Assembly (NCBI GenBank): GCA_938028845.1
Contig: CALIZJ010000318.1
Location: forward strand, 1-7,124
Length of the DNA stretch: 7,124 nucleotides
From: an uncultured Blautia sp.
GTDB taxonomy: Bacteria > Bacillota > Clostridia > Lachnospirales > Lachnospiraceae
Direction of reading: 5' to 3'
Positions 1 to 6,145 of this stretch are shown one piece after another. The notes beneath the pieces are model-generated. The model was not told the DNA's origin. It saw only the letters and a program-made list of their open reading frames with translations, and made no database searches. Both the position numbers and the translations under genes were made by a program. Positions within the stretch are counted from its first letter, which is position 1. Each line of letters begins with the position of its first letter.

Positions 1-25
1 ATAGGTTCGAGCCCTATAGGCCCCA
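1..25 (+). tRNA. tRNA gene, 3' end only (identity not determinable)
   Basis: This is the T arm and 3' acceptor strand of a tRNA whose 5' part lies before the window. Positions 1-5 (ATAGG) pair with 13-17 (CCTAT) around the T loop TTCGAGC at 6-12. The seven acceptor bases AGGCCCC (18-24) and discriminator A25 follow. No CCA is encoded, so it must be added after transcription. The matching 5' acceptor strand would read GGGGCCT, but the anticodon is outside the window, so the amino acid is not assigned. It is separated by only 14 nt from the next tRNA, so the two are probably cotranscribed. Confidence 0.85.
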
Positions 26-39
26 TCTAAAATAAATAT

Positions 40-113
40 GGCGAGATAGCTCAGTTGGCTAGAGCATACGGTTCATACCCGTAGTGTCGAGGGTTCGACT
101 CCCCCTCTCGCTA
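40..113 (+). tRNA. tRNA-Met (anticodon CAT), elongator type
   Basis: A complete 74-nt cloverleaf can be drawn. The acceptor is 40-46 with 106-112, closing on a G:U pair, and the discriminator is A113. The D stem GCTC/GAGC is 49-52 with 62-65. The anticodon stem is 67-71 with 79-83, and its loop TTCATAC has CAT at 74-76. The variable loop is 84-88. The T stem is 89-93 with 101-105 around loop TTCGACT. The sequence closely resembles Firmicute elongator tRNA-Met, including the G1:U72 pair. It lacks the three G:C pairs in the anticodon stem that mark initiator tRNA, and a lysidine-type tRNA-Ile is less likely on overall similarity. No CCA is encoded. The T stem has an A:C mismatch between positions 90 and 104, described in the findings. 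Confidence 0.95.
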
Positions 114-115
114 CT

Positions 116-148
116 AAAACAAGCCCAGATAACGGGCTTGTTTTTTTT
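116..148 (+). terminator. Rho-independent terminator of the tRNA cluster
   Basis: A perfect 11-bp stem is formed by 116-126 (AAAACAAGCCC) and 134-144 (GGGCTTGTTTT), with a 7-nt loop AGATAAC. The T run spans 141-148. It starts three bases after the tRNA-Met discriminator base, so it ends the tRNA transcript. The A-tract before the stem would also give a T tail on the other strand, so the hairpin could act in both directions, but no gene converges on it here. Confidence 0.92.
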
Positions 149-166
149 ATAGTTTTAAGATAAAAT
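138..166 (+). promoter_or_regulatory. Weak candidate promoter for the lipid kinase-glnN unit
   Basis: A -10-like TAAAAT at 161-166 (5 of 6 to consensus) lies 17 nt after a poor -35, TTGTTT at 138-143 (3 of 6). The -35 sits inside the tRNA terminator. A start near 173 would leave a leader of about 65 nt before the GTG start at 240. Because a terminator stands upstream, some promoter is expected between 141 and 239, and this is the best-spaced one I can see. The rest of the 149-239 gap is AT-rich and contains only a small inverted repeat (CCTTTT 174-179 / AAAAGG 188-193). Confidence 0.25.
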
Positions 167-239
167 AATTCTACCTTTTCAGGAAGTAAAAGGAAATTTT
201 TGACGGCAAGAGGCAGCGGAATAGAAAGGGGAAAAGCTT

Positions 240-1151
240 GTGGAAAAGAAAATGCTGTTTATCTTTAATCCAAAAGCAGGAAAAGGGAAGATAAAAACAA
301 AGCTCTCTGAAATCATTGATATTTTTAACAGTAACCATTATGAAGTAGTCATACATGCTACCCAGTATCCCAAGGACGCTTATGAACAGGCAAAGAAGTA
401 TGCTGGGAACGTGGACCTGATCGTATGCAGCGGGGGAGACGGAACTTTGGATGAAGTAGTCTCCGGAATCATGGAAAGCGGGACGAATGTGCCCGTAGGA
501 TATATACCTGCAGGAAGTACCAATGATTTTGCAAACAGTCTTGCCATGCCTAAAAACGTGGTGGACGCGGCTTCTATGATCATGGAAGAAGAATTGTATC
601 ATTGTGATATCGGAAGATTTAACGATGAGATCTTCACCTATATAGCTGCTTTTGGCCTTTTTACAGATGTTTCTTATCAGACGGATCAGGATCTTAAGAA
701 TATTTTGGGACATGTGGCCTATGTGCTGGAAGGCGTAAAACGTCTCCTGGATATTAAGTCTTATCATATGAAAGTAGAGACAGAGGATAGGACCATAGAA
801 GATAATTTTATATTCGGAATGATCACCAATTCCCGGTCAGTAGGGGGCTTTAAAAATCTTACCGGAAAAAATGTGGATATGAATGATGGGCTGTTTGAAG
901 TAACTTTAATTACCATGCCCAAAAATCCTCTGGAACTTCAGGAAATCCTGTCCGCGATCCTCACGGCGGAAGACAATTCCGATCTGGTGTATTCTTTTAA
1001 GGCAAGCAAGCTTACCCTGGAATCCGATGAAGAGGTTCCCTGGACTCTGGACGGAGAGTTTGGCGGAGATCATAAGCTGGTAAATATAGAAAACAAACAC
1101 AGCGTTTTAGATATTTATCTAAAAAATACAAAGGCGATAACAACGAAATAA
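240..1151 (+). CDS. YegS/BmrU/DgkB-family lipid (diacylglycerol) kinase
   Basis: A 303-aa soluble kinase that probably phosphorylates diacylglycerol or a related lipid with ATP at the inner face of the membrane, returning it to phosphatidate for phospholipid synthesis. The N-terminal catalytic domain shows the family signatures in order: NPKAGKG (residues 10-16), the nucleotide-binding GGDGT (65-69) and IPAGSTNDFA (89-98). The C-terminal lobe carries LDGE, with E273 at the place of the catalytic glutamate reported for staphylococcal DgkB, and then FGG. The length matches bacterial DgkB-type kinases. The start is GTG at 240, with AGGGG (227-231) 8 nt upstream. The in-frame ATG at 252 would lie 20 nt from that site. 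There is no signal peptide or membrane span, as expected. The exact lipid cannot be read from sequence: YegS-like members use other lipids, and related sphingosine or multidrug-associated (BmrU) labels are weaker alternatives. It is followed by glnN after 20 nt. Confidence 0.9.
   Translation: MEKKMLFIFNPKAGKGKIKTKLSEIIDIFNSNHYEVVIHATQYPKDAYEQAKKYAGNVDLIVCSGGDGTLDEVVSGIMESGTNVPVGYIPAGSTNDFANSLAMPKNVVDAASMIMEEELYHCDIGRFNDEIFTYIAAFGLFTDVSYQTDQDLKNILGHVAYVLEGVKRLLDIKSYHMKVETEDRTIEDNFIFGMITNSRSVGGFKNLTGKNVDMNDGLFEVTLITMPKNPLELQEILSAILTAEDNSDLVYSFKASKLTLESDEEVPWTLDGEFGGDHKLVNIENKHSVLDIYLKNTKAITTK
1105..1124. repeat. Perfect 9-bp-arm palindrome upstream of glnN
   Basis: Arms TTTTAGATA (1105-1113) and TATCTAAAA (1116-1124) are exact reverse complements separated by TT. 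The dyad lies in the last codons of the lipid kinase gene and ends 47 nt before the glnN start codon. It has no T tail, so it is not a terminator. A two-base spacer favours a DNA dyad bound by a dimeric protein over an RNA hairpin. It does not match the GlnR/TnrA consensus TGTNA-N7-TNACA. It may be chance in an AT-rich stretch. Confidence 0.4.
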
Positions 1152-1171
1152 AAGAAAAAAGGAGAGAGAAA

Positions 1172-3286
1172 ATGGGAGAATATATCGACGTAGTGGAAAC
1201 CTTTGGATGTGACGTATTTAACGATTCAGTCATGCAGGCACGCCTGCCCAAGAAAGTCTATAAGGACTTAAAGAAGACCATCGAAGAGGGCAAAGAGCTC
1301 TCTATGGAAATCGCAGATGTGGTAGCTCATGAGATGAAAGAATGGGCGATAGAAAAAGGCGCCACCCACTATAGCCACTGGTTCCAGCCGCTGACAGGAG
1401 TTACGGCAGAAAAACATGATGCTTTTATCAGCGCTCCTATGGAAAATGGAAAGGTACTCATGAGTTTTTCCGGAAAAGAACTGATCAAGGGTGAACCGGA
1501 TGCCTCTTCCTTCCCATCCGGAGGGCTTCGCGCGACTTTTGAGGCAAGAGGATATACTACCTGGGATTGTACTTCCCCGGCATTTGTGCGTCACGATGCG
1601 GCAGGAGGAACTTTATGTATCCCTACAGCTTTCTGTTCCTATACAGGAGAGGCTTTGGATCAGAAAACTCCTCTCCTTCGTTCCATGGAGGCGATCAATA
1701 CCCAGGCACTGCGCCTGATCCGTCTGTTTGGAAATACTACATCAAAGAAAGTGACCCCTTCTGTGGGTGCGGAACAGGAATATTTCCTCATTGACAAAGA
1801 AAAATGGATGCAGAGAAAAGACCTGATCTACACAGGAAGAACCCTTTTCGGAGCAATGCCGCCAAAGGGACAGGAGATGGACGACCATTATCTGGGAACC
1901 ATTCGTCAGAGAATTTCTGCCTATATGAAAGAGGTCAACGAAGAATGTTGGAAGCTTGGGGTAGCCGCAAAGACCCAGCACAATGAAGTGGCGCCTGCAC
2001 AGCATGAGCTTGCGCCGATCTATGCTCCGGCGAACATCGCGGCTGATCATAACCAGATCATGATGCGTATTTTAAAGAAAGTGGCAAGCCGCCATGGAAT
2101 GCGCTGCCTTCTTCACGAAAAACCCTTTGTAGGAGTAAACGGTTCCGGTAAACACAATAACTGGTCCCTTACCACAGACGATGGGATCAATCTTCTGGAC
2201 CCGGGAAAGACTCCTCACGAAAATATCCAGTTCCTCCTTGTGCTGACCTGTATTTTAAAGGCAGTGGATATCCATGCGGATCTTCTTCGGGAATCTGCGG
2301 CGGATGTAGGAAACGATCACCGTCTGGGCGGAAACGAGGCACCGCCTGCTATTGTATCCGTCTTTTTGGGAGAACAGCTTGAGGATGTGCTGGACCAGTT
2401 GATCAGCACCGGTACGGCTACCCACAGCATTAAAGGAAAGAAGTTGGAAACAGGTGTAAAGACCCTTCCGGATTTCATGAAGGACGCTACAGACCGGAAC
2501 CGTACCTCACCTTTTGCTTTTACAGGAAATAAATTTGAATTCCGTATGGTAGGAGCCAGGGATTCTATCTCTCAGTGCAACGTAGTGATGAATACCATCG
2601 TGGCAGAGGCGTTTAAAGAGGCGTGTGACCGTCTGGAAGCTGCGGTGGATTTTGATCTGGCAGTCCATGATCTGATCAAGGAATATGCATCCGAGCATCA
2701 GCGGATCGTGTTCAATGGAAACGGCTATGCGCCGGAATGGGAAGAAGAAGCTGCAAGAAGAGGGCTTCCAAACCTGCCTTCCATGGTAGACGCCATTCCT
2801 GCCCTTACCACGGAAAAATCCGTAAAACTTTTTGAGACATTCGGTGTATTTACCAGTGCGGAACTGAAATCCAGAGCAGAGATCCAGTATGAGATCTATG
2901 CAAAGGCGATCAATATAGAAGCAAAGACCATGATCGATATTGCCACAAAGCAGATCATTCCTGCAGTTATAAAGTATACGACTGTGCTGGCGGAATCCAT
3001 TAACCAGGTACGTGCCGTGGGAGATATCGACGTAAGCGTGCAGCTTGGCCTTTTAAACCGCACATCCGAACTTTTAAAAGAGACAAACCAGGCTATGGGA
3101 GCGTTAAAGGAACTGGTAGAGGAAATAAGCGCTGTGCCTGAAGGAAGAGAGCGCGCTGTCTTCTGCAGGGAAAAAGTATTTAAAGCAATGGAGGCTTTAA
3201 GAAAACCAGTGGATGAGCTGGAAATGATCGTTGACAAAGAAATGTGGCCGATGCCTTCTTACGGGGATCTGATCTTTGAGGTATAG
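1172..3286 (+). CDS. glnN: Glutamine synthetase type III (GSIII)
   Basis: Makes glutamine from glutamate, ammonia and ATP in the cytoplasm, the entry step of nitrogen assimilation. The 704-aa length fits the GSIII (GlnN) family, which is far larger than GSI or GSII (about 350-470 aa). The family N-terminal block runs FPSGGLRATFEARGYTTWD (114-132). Catalytic-core motifs follow: GAEQEYF with metal-ligand candidates E201 and E203, HNEVAPAQHE (270-279), the ATP/glutamate loop NGSGKHNNWS (323-332), HRLGGNEAPP (383-392) and FEFRMVGARDS (455-465). The C-terminal ~150 residues are charged and helical, as usual in GSIII. Start ATG has AGGAG (1160-1164) 7 nt upstream. GSI-type Tyr adenylylation control does not apply to this family, and no riboswitch or GlnR box is visible. 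It sits 20 nt after the lipid kinase and 25 nt before the MoxR gene. All expected motifs are intact. Confidence 0.97.
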   Translation: MGEYIDVVETFGCDVFNDSVMQARLPKKVYKDLKKTIEEGKELSMEIADVVAHEMKEWAIEKGATHYSHWFQPLTGVTAEKHDAFISAPMENGKVLMSFSGKELIKGEPDASSFPSGGLRATFEARGYTTWDCTSPAFVRHDAAGGTLCIPTAFCSYTGEALDQKTPLLRSMEAINTQALRLIRLFGNTTSKKVTPSVGAEQEYFLIDKEKWMQRKDLIYTGRTLFGAMPPKGQEMDDHYLGTIRQRISAYMKEVNEECWKLGVAAKTQHNEVAPAQHELAPIYAPANIAADHNQIMMRILKKVASRHGMRCLLHEKPFVGVNGSGKHNNWSLTTDDGINLLDPGKTPHENIQFLLVLTCILKAVDIHADLLRESAADVGNDHRLGGNEAPPAIVSVFLGEQLEDVLDQLISTGTATHSIKGKKLETGVKTLPDFMKDATDRNRTSPFAFTGNKFEFRMVGARDSISQCNVVMNTIVAEAFKEACDRLEAAVDFDLAVHDLIKEYASEHQRIVFNGNGYAPEWEEEAARRGLPNLPSMVDAIPALTTEKSVKLFETFGVFTSAELKSRAEIQYEIYAKAINIEAKTMIDIATKQIIPAVIKYTTVLAESINQVRAVGDIDVSVQLGLLNRTSELLKETNQAMGALKELVEEISAVPEGRERAVFCREKVFKAMEALRKPVDELEMIVDKEMWPMPSYGDLIFEV

Positions 3287-3296
3287 ACAAGAGAAA

Positions 3297-3301
3297 AGGA
3301 G
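3297..3301 (+). promoter_or_regulatory. Ribosome binding site deciding the MoxR start
   Basis: AGGAG at 3297-3301 lies 10 nt before ATG 3312 but only 1 nt before ATG 3303. It is 19 nt downstream of a possible TTG at 3276 that overlaps the end of glnN. The spacing therefore favours ATG 3312 as the start. Confidence 0.6.
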
Positions 3302-3311
3302 TATGCAGGGA

Positions 3312-4229
3312 ATGGATGAATTACTTTTTTTAAAAGAGCAGGAGGTTTCCTCTGGGCTTATCCGGCAGGTAGAGGAGTTTCGGGAGAAATACCCCCTTCC
3401 AGAGGAAGCGGCATACCGTGTGGTGAAGCCCTCTATACCCTTTTATGGAAAAGAGATCCTGGAGATGGCCATTGCGGGGCTTCTGGAAGGCGAGAACCTT
3501 CTTCTGACAGGTTCCAAGGCTACCGGTAAAAATATCCTTGCGGAAAATCTTGCCTATATTTTCAGGAGACCTTCCTACAATGTATCCTTCCATGTAAATA
3601 CAAACAGCGGAGATCTCATCGGGACGGATACTTTCCGGAACAATGAGGTAGAACTGAGAAAGGGCATTATTTACCAATGCGCAGAATACGGCGGATTCGG
3701 TATCCTGGATGAGATCAATATGGCGAAAAATGATGCCGTTTCCGTTCTTCATGCCACTTTAGATTATCGAAGATCCATCGATGTACCTGGATATGATAAG
3801 ATCGACCTTCATCCCGCTGCCAGATTTATAGGGACTATGAATTATGGATATGCGGGGACGAAGGAGCTGAATGAGGCGCTGGTCTCCAGGTTCCTGGTGA
3901 TCGATATGCCTGCACAGACAGAGGAAACCTTGAATTTTATTTTTGAAAAGATGTTTCCCCAGATCACAGAAAAGGCAAAAGAACAGTTTGCCGGTGTTTT
4001 TCTGGATCTTCAGCTTAAGGCGCAGAACAGCGAGATTTCCACAAAGTCCCTGGACTTAAGAGGGCTTTTAGCCGCCCTTAAGATTGTAGGAACAGGCCTG
4101 TCTCCCTGGCAGGCGCTGCAAATGGGCGTGGTGAATAAAACATTTGATATTTTTGAAAAAGAAATCGTCGAGGATGTAGTACGTACAAGGATCCCTATGA
4201 ACTGGACAAGGGAAGATGTGTATGAATAA
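3312..4229 (+). CDS. MoxR-family AAA+ ATPase (NorQ/CbbQ/CobS-like)
   Basis: A 305-aa single-module AAA+ ATPase. MoxR proteins form rings that use ATP to remodel or activate partner enzymes, working with a VWA-domain protein, which is the next gene here. Walker A is GSKATGKN (67-74), with Asn replacing the usual Thr/Ser after the lysine. Walker B is ILDEIN with D133 and E134. Sensor 1 is GTMN (N177), the probable arginine finger is in LVSRF (R193), and sensor 2 is in LDLRG (R250). There is no signal peptide or transmembrane segment, so it is cytoplasmic. The longer reading frames from TTG 3276 or ATG 3303 fit the ribosome binding site less well. It lies 25 nt after glnN and overlaps the VWA gene by 8 nt, indicating coupled translation. 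Databases may call it NorQ-, CbbQ- or CobS-like, but no nitric oxide reductase, rubisco or cobaltochelatase gene is present. The client is unknown. Confidence 0.9.
   Translation: MDELLFLKEQEVSSGLIRQVEEFREKYPLPEEAAYRVVKPSIPFYGKEILEMAIAGLLEGENLLLTGSKATGKNILAENLAYIFRRPSYNVSFHVNTNSGDLIGTDTFRNNEVELRKGIIYQCAEYGGFGILDEINMAKNDAVSVLHATLDYRRSIDVPGYDKIDLHPAARFIGTMNYGYAGTKELNEALVSRFLVIDMPAQTEETLNFIFEKMFPQITEKAKEQFAGVFLDLQLKAQNSEISTKSLDLRGLLAALKIVGTGLSPWQALQMGVVNKTFDIFEKEIVEDVVRTRIPMNWTREDVYE
4208..4213 (+). promoter_or_regulatory. Ribosome binding site deciding the VWA gene start
   Basis: AAGGGA at 4208-4213, inside the end of the MoxR gene, is 8 nt before ATG 4222 but only 2 nt before ATG 4216. ATG 4222 is therefore preferred. 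It overlaps the MoxR stop (4227-4229), a typical translational coupling arrangement. Confidence 0.6.
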
Positions 4230-6015
4230 GGCAGATAACCTTGAAATCGAAGAATATAAACTGGACCTTGAAAATCGCATAAGAAACCTTTTGTGGACGG
4301 TAAGCGGGGATTATACTTTAAAAATAAAGCCGGATGTATCCCTGTTCCTCCGTTCCAGGGCGATCGCCCTGTATGACGGCATAAAACAAGGGGCTTTTGC
4401 AAAATATTATGATAAAGAGCTCATGGGACTGTATCTTGTAAAGAAAATTTTTCTCCAGGCGGATGAGCGGGATCTGACTTCCTTGGCGCAGCTTTGCATT
4501 GAGGAGGCGATCGGAGAAAAGATCTGCCGGGACAGGCCTGGGGTGCTGGAAATGCAAAGGCAGGCATTTTCCGATATTCTGGACCAGGAATTTGAGGAAA
4601 TGCCCTCCATGGAAAATTTGCTGGGACGCCTTAAAGTCGCTGTTTTAAGGGACCGCCTTTCCCAAAAGGATCATGAGGTGGAGAAAGGGATAAAAATTTA
4701 CCGGGATCTCCTTTATCAGGCACGTCATGCCAGAGATACTATGGAGCTTTTGGAAATTATTGATACCCTTTATAACCGTATGGTCGATCCGGCCTTTGAA
4801 GGACAGCACGGAGACTTAAAGAAGGTACTCTCTGTCACCTTGGAAGAGCTGATGGAATACGGCTGGGAGGACTATCTTTCCGAGGATATGTATGAGGATG
4901 CCCTGGCACAGTATGTAGAACAGCTTACCACAAATATGACAAGCCTGGAGGACTCCGGCATTACCCAGGATATGGATAAACAGCGTAAGACAAAACGTAA
5001 GATCACCGTTCTTTCCCCAGAGGCGCTGGAAAAATCCCATACCTATGTGGAGCTGAATTATGGAAAAACCTATCTCACCCCTTCTGAAGAAAAGAAAATG
5101 AATTATCTGATGTGCAGGGAGATCCACAGCGACTGCAGTCTTTATTTCACAGAAGGGATATTGAAAAATCCTGTGAAACGAAATTATCAGTACGAATACG
5201 CAAAAAGACTGAAAAATAAAAATATCTGGCTGTACCATGACAAGCACAGAAGTGTGAAAAGAAATATTTCCAATTTGACAGAGCTGCTGAAGCTTTCTCT
5301 GGTGCTCAGGACAGAGACCCAGGAGGTTCTCTCTGACCGTGGAATCATTGTCCCGTCCAGAGTGTGGAGAGTGGGGAGAAGCCCGGAGGCCAGGATCTTT
5401 AAGCGGGAACTGAAAGGAGATGCCTCAGATTTCGTGGTGGACGTTCTGATCGATGCAAGCGGCTCCCAGATGAGCCGGCAGGGGGATGTGGCGCTGCAGG
5501 CATATATCATCAGTGAAGCGCTGAGCAATGTGGAGATTCCCCACAGGGTAAGCAGTTTTTGTACTTTCTGGGATTATACCATCCTTCACCGGTTCCGCAA
5601 ATATGACGATCCCAGGGAAGCCAATGAAAACATTTTTAATTATGTGACCTCCTCCAATAACAGGGACGGACTGGCCATAAAAACCATCGGATACAGCCTT
5701 TTGCAAAGGGAGGAAGAAAAAAAGATCCTGATTGTTTTAAGTGACGGAAGACCTTATGATGTGATCGTGAACCGTCCCAATGCCAAGAATCCCAAACCCT
5801 ATGAGGGAAGTTATGCCATTTCCGATACGGCTACCCAGGTGCGCCGGCTGCGGAATCTGGGGGTCAGCGTGTTGGGCGTATTTGCCGGAGAGGAAAAAGA
5901 TCTGGCTACAGAAAAGAAGATATTTGGCAAAGATTTTGCCTATATTCGCGACATTTCAAACTTTTCCAAGATCGTAGGAAAGTACCTTACGAGGCAGTTG
6001 GAGATGGACGGCTGA
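4222..6015 (+). CDS. VWA-domain protein, NorD/CobT-like partner of the MoxR ATPase
   Basis: A 597-aa cytoplasmic protein without signal peptide or membrane spans. Residues 1 to about 370 are charged, mostly helical, and match nothing I can name. A linker, SRVWRVGRSPEARIFKRE (379-396), resembles the segment before the VWA domain in NorD and CobT proteins. The C-terminal VWA domain (about 400-595) has a full metal-ion-dependent adhesion site: DASGS (D411, S413, S415), the loop SSNNRDG (D482), and LSDGRPYD (D508). This is the pattern of VWA subunits that pair with MoxR AAA+ ATPases and recruit the client protein. An upstream start at ATG 4216 would add two residues. It overlaps the MoxR gene by 8 nt, and a stoichiometric complex is likely. 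The usual automatic name, nitric oxide reductase activation protein, is not supported by context. No strong terminator follows the TGA stop. Confidence 0.88.
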   Translation: MNKADNLEIEEYKLDLENRIRNLLWTVSGDYTLKIKPDVSLFLRSRAIALYDGIKQGAFAKYYDKELMGLYLVKKIFLQADERDLTSLAQLCIEEAIGEKICRDRPGVLEMQRQAFSDILDQEFEEMPSMENLLGRLKVAVLRDRLSQKDHEVEKGIKIYRDLLYQARHARDTMELLEIIDTLYNRMVDPAFEGQHGDLKKVLSVTLEELMEYGWEDYLSEDMYEDALAQYVEQLTTNMTSLEDSGITQDMDKQRKTKRKITVLSPEALEKSHTYVELNYGKTYLTPSEEKKMNYLMCREIHSDCSLYFTEGILKNPVKRNYQYEYAKRLKNKNIWLYHDKHRSVKRNISNLTELLKLSLVLRTETQEVLSDRGIIVPSRVWRVGRSPEARIFKRELKGDASDFVVDVLIDASGSQMSRQGDVALQAYIISEALSNVEIPHRVSSFCTFWDYTILHRFRKYDDPREANENIFNYVTSSNNRDGLAIKTIGYSLLQREEEKKILIVLSDGRPYDVIVNRPNAKNPKPYEGSYAISDTATQVRRLRNLGVSVLGVFAGEEKDLATEKKIFGKDFAYIRDISNFSKIVGKYLTRQLEMDG

Positions 6016-6026
6016 ACTATGGTCTG

Positions 6027-6041
6027 AATTTTTTGAAAATA
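6027..6041. promoter_or_regulatory. Candidate CodY operator upstream of the peptide transporter
   Basis: AATTTTTTGAAAATA matches 13 of 15 positions of the CodY consensus AATTTTCWGAAAATT, with mismatches only at positions 7 and 15. It begins 12 nt after the VWA stop codon and lies about 37 nt upstream of the -35 of the transporter promoter. A second, degenerate half-site, AATTTTC (6091-6097), sits between the -35 and -10. CodY represses peptide and amino-acid uptake genes in many Firmicutes when branched-chain amino acids and GTP are plentiful, so the location makes sense. Binding itself is inferred. Confidence 0.45.
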
Positions 6042-6077
6042 ATGTAAAAAATGTATAAAAAAACAGGGAAGAAAACC

Positions 6078-6106
6078 TTGCATATTGTTAAATTTTCCGC
6101 TATAAT
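6078..6106 (+). promoter_or_regulatory. Sigma-A-type promoter of the OPT transporter gene
   Basis: A perfect -10 TATAAT (6101-6106) is 17 nt after TTGCAT (6078-6083), which keeps the TTG of the -35. Transcription would start near 6113, giving a leader of about 33 nt before the ATG. The 60 nt upstream are very A/T-rich, with phased A-tracts that could act as an UP-like element. It fills most of the 130-nt gap after the VWA gene and suggests that the transporter is expressed independently of the glnN unit. Confidence 0.7.
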
Positions 6107-6145
6107 GTCATGAGGTTTACAAATAAAAAAAAGGGAGAGGAAAAA

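Noticed and set aside
174..188. CodY-like stretch around TTTTCAGGAA upstream of the lipid kinase
   Set aside because: Only 10 of 15 consensus positions match, a level expected often by chance in AT-rich DNA.
200..227. TTGACG (200-205) followed after 16 nt by TAGAAA (222-227) as a promoter
   Set aside because: The -35 is good, but transcription would begin at about 234. That is after the ribosome binding site (227-231) and only about 6 nt before the GTG start, so the arrangement is not workable for this gene.
171..767. Minus-strand 198-codon open frame across the lipid kinase
   Set aside because: It is antisense to a gene with clear family motifs, and it has no ribosome binding site, no recognisable domain and an odd aromatic/histidine-rich composition. 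It is a shadow frame.
3276..3311. TTG start giving a 317-residue MoxR protein overlapping glnN
   Set aside because: The good ribosome binding site (3297-3301) lies downstream of this TTG, and the added residues are arginine/lysine-rich sequence that merely reads through the glnN stop region and the ribosome binding site.
6041..6062. Short tandem repeat AATGTAAAAA / AATGTATAAAA in the gap before the transporter
   Set aside because: It is too short and too A-rich to tell apart from ordinary promoter-upstream AT-rich sequence.
6064..6080. Possible terminator hairpin CAGGG / CCTTG after the VWA gene
   Set aside because: It has five pairs including a G:T, a 7-nt loop and no following T run. It also overlaps the transporter -35, so it is not a credible intrinsic terminator.
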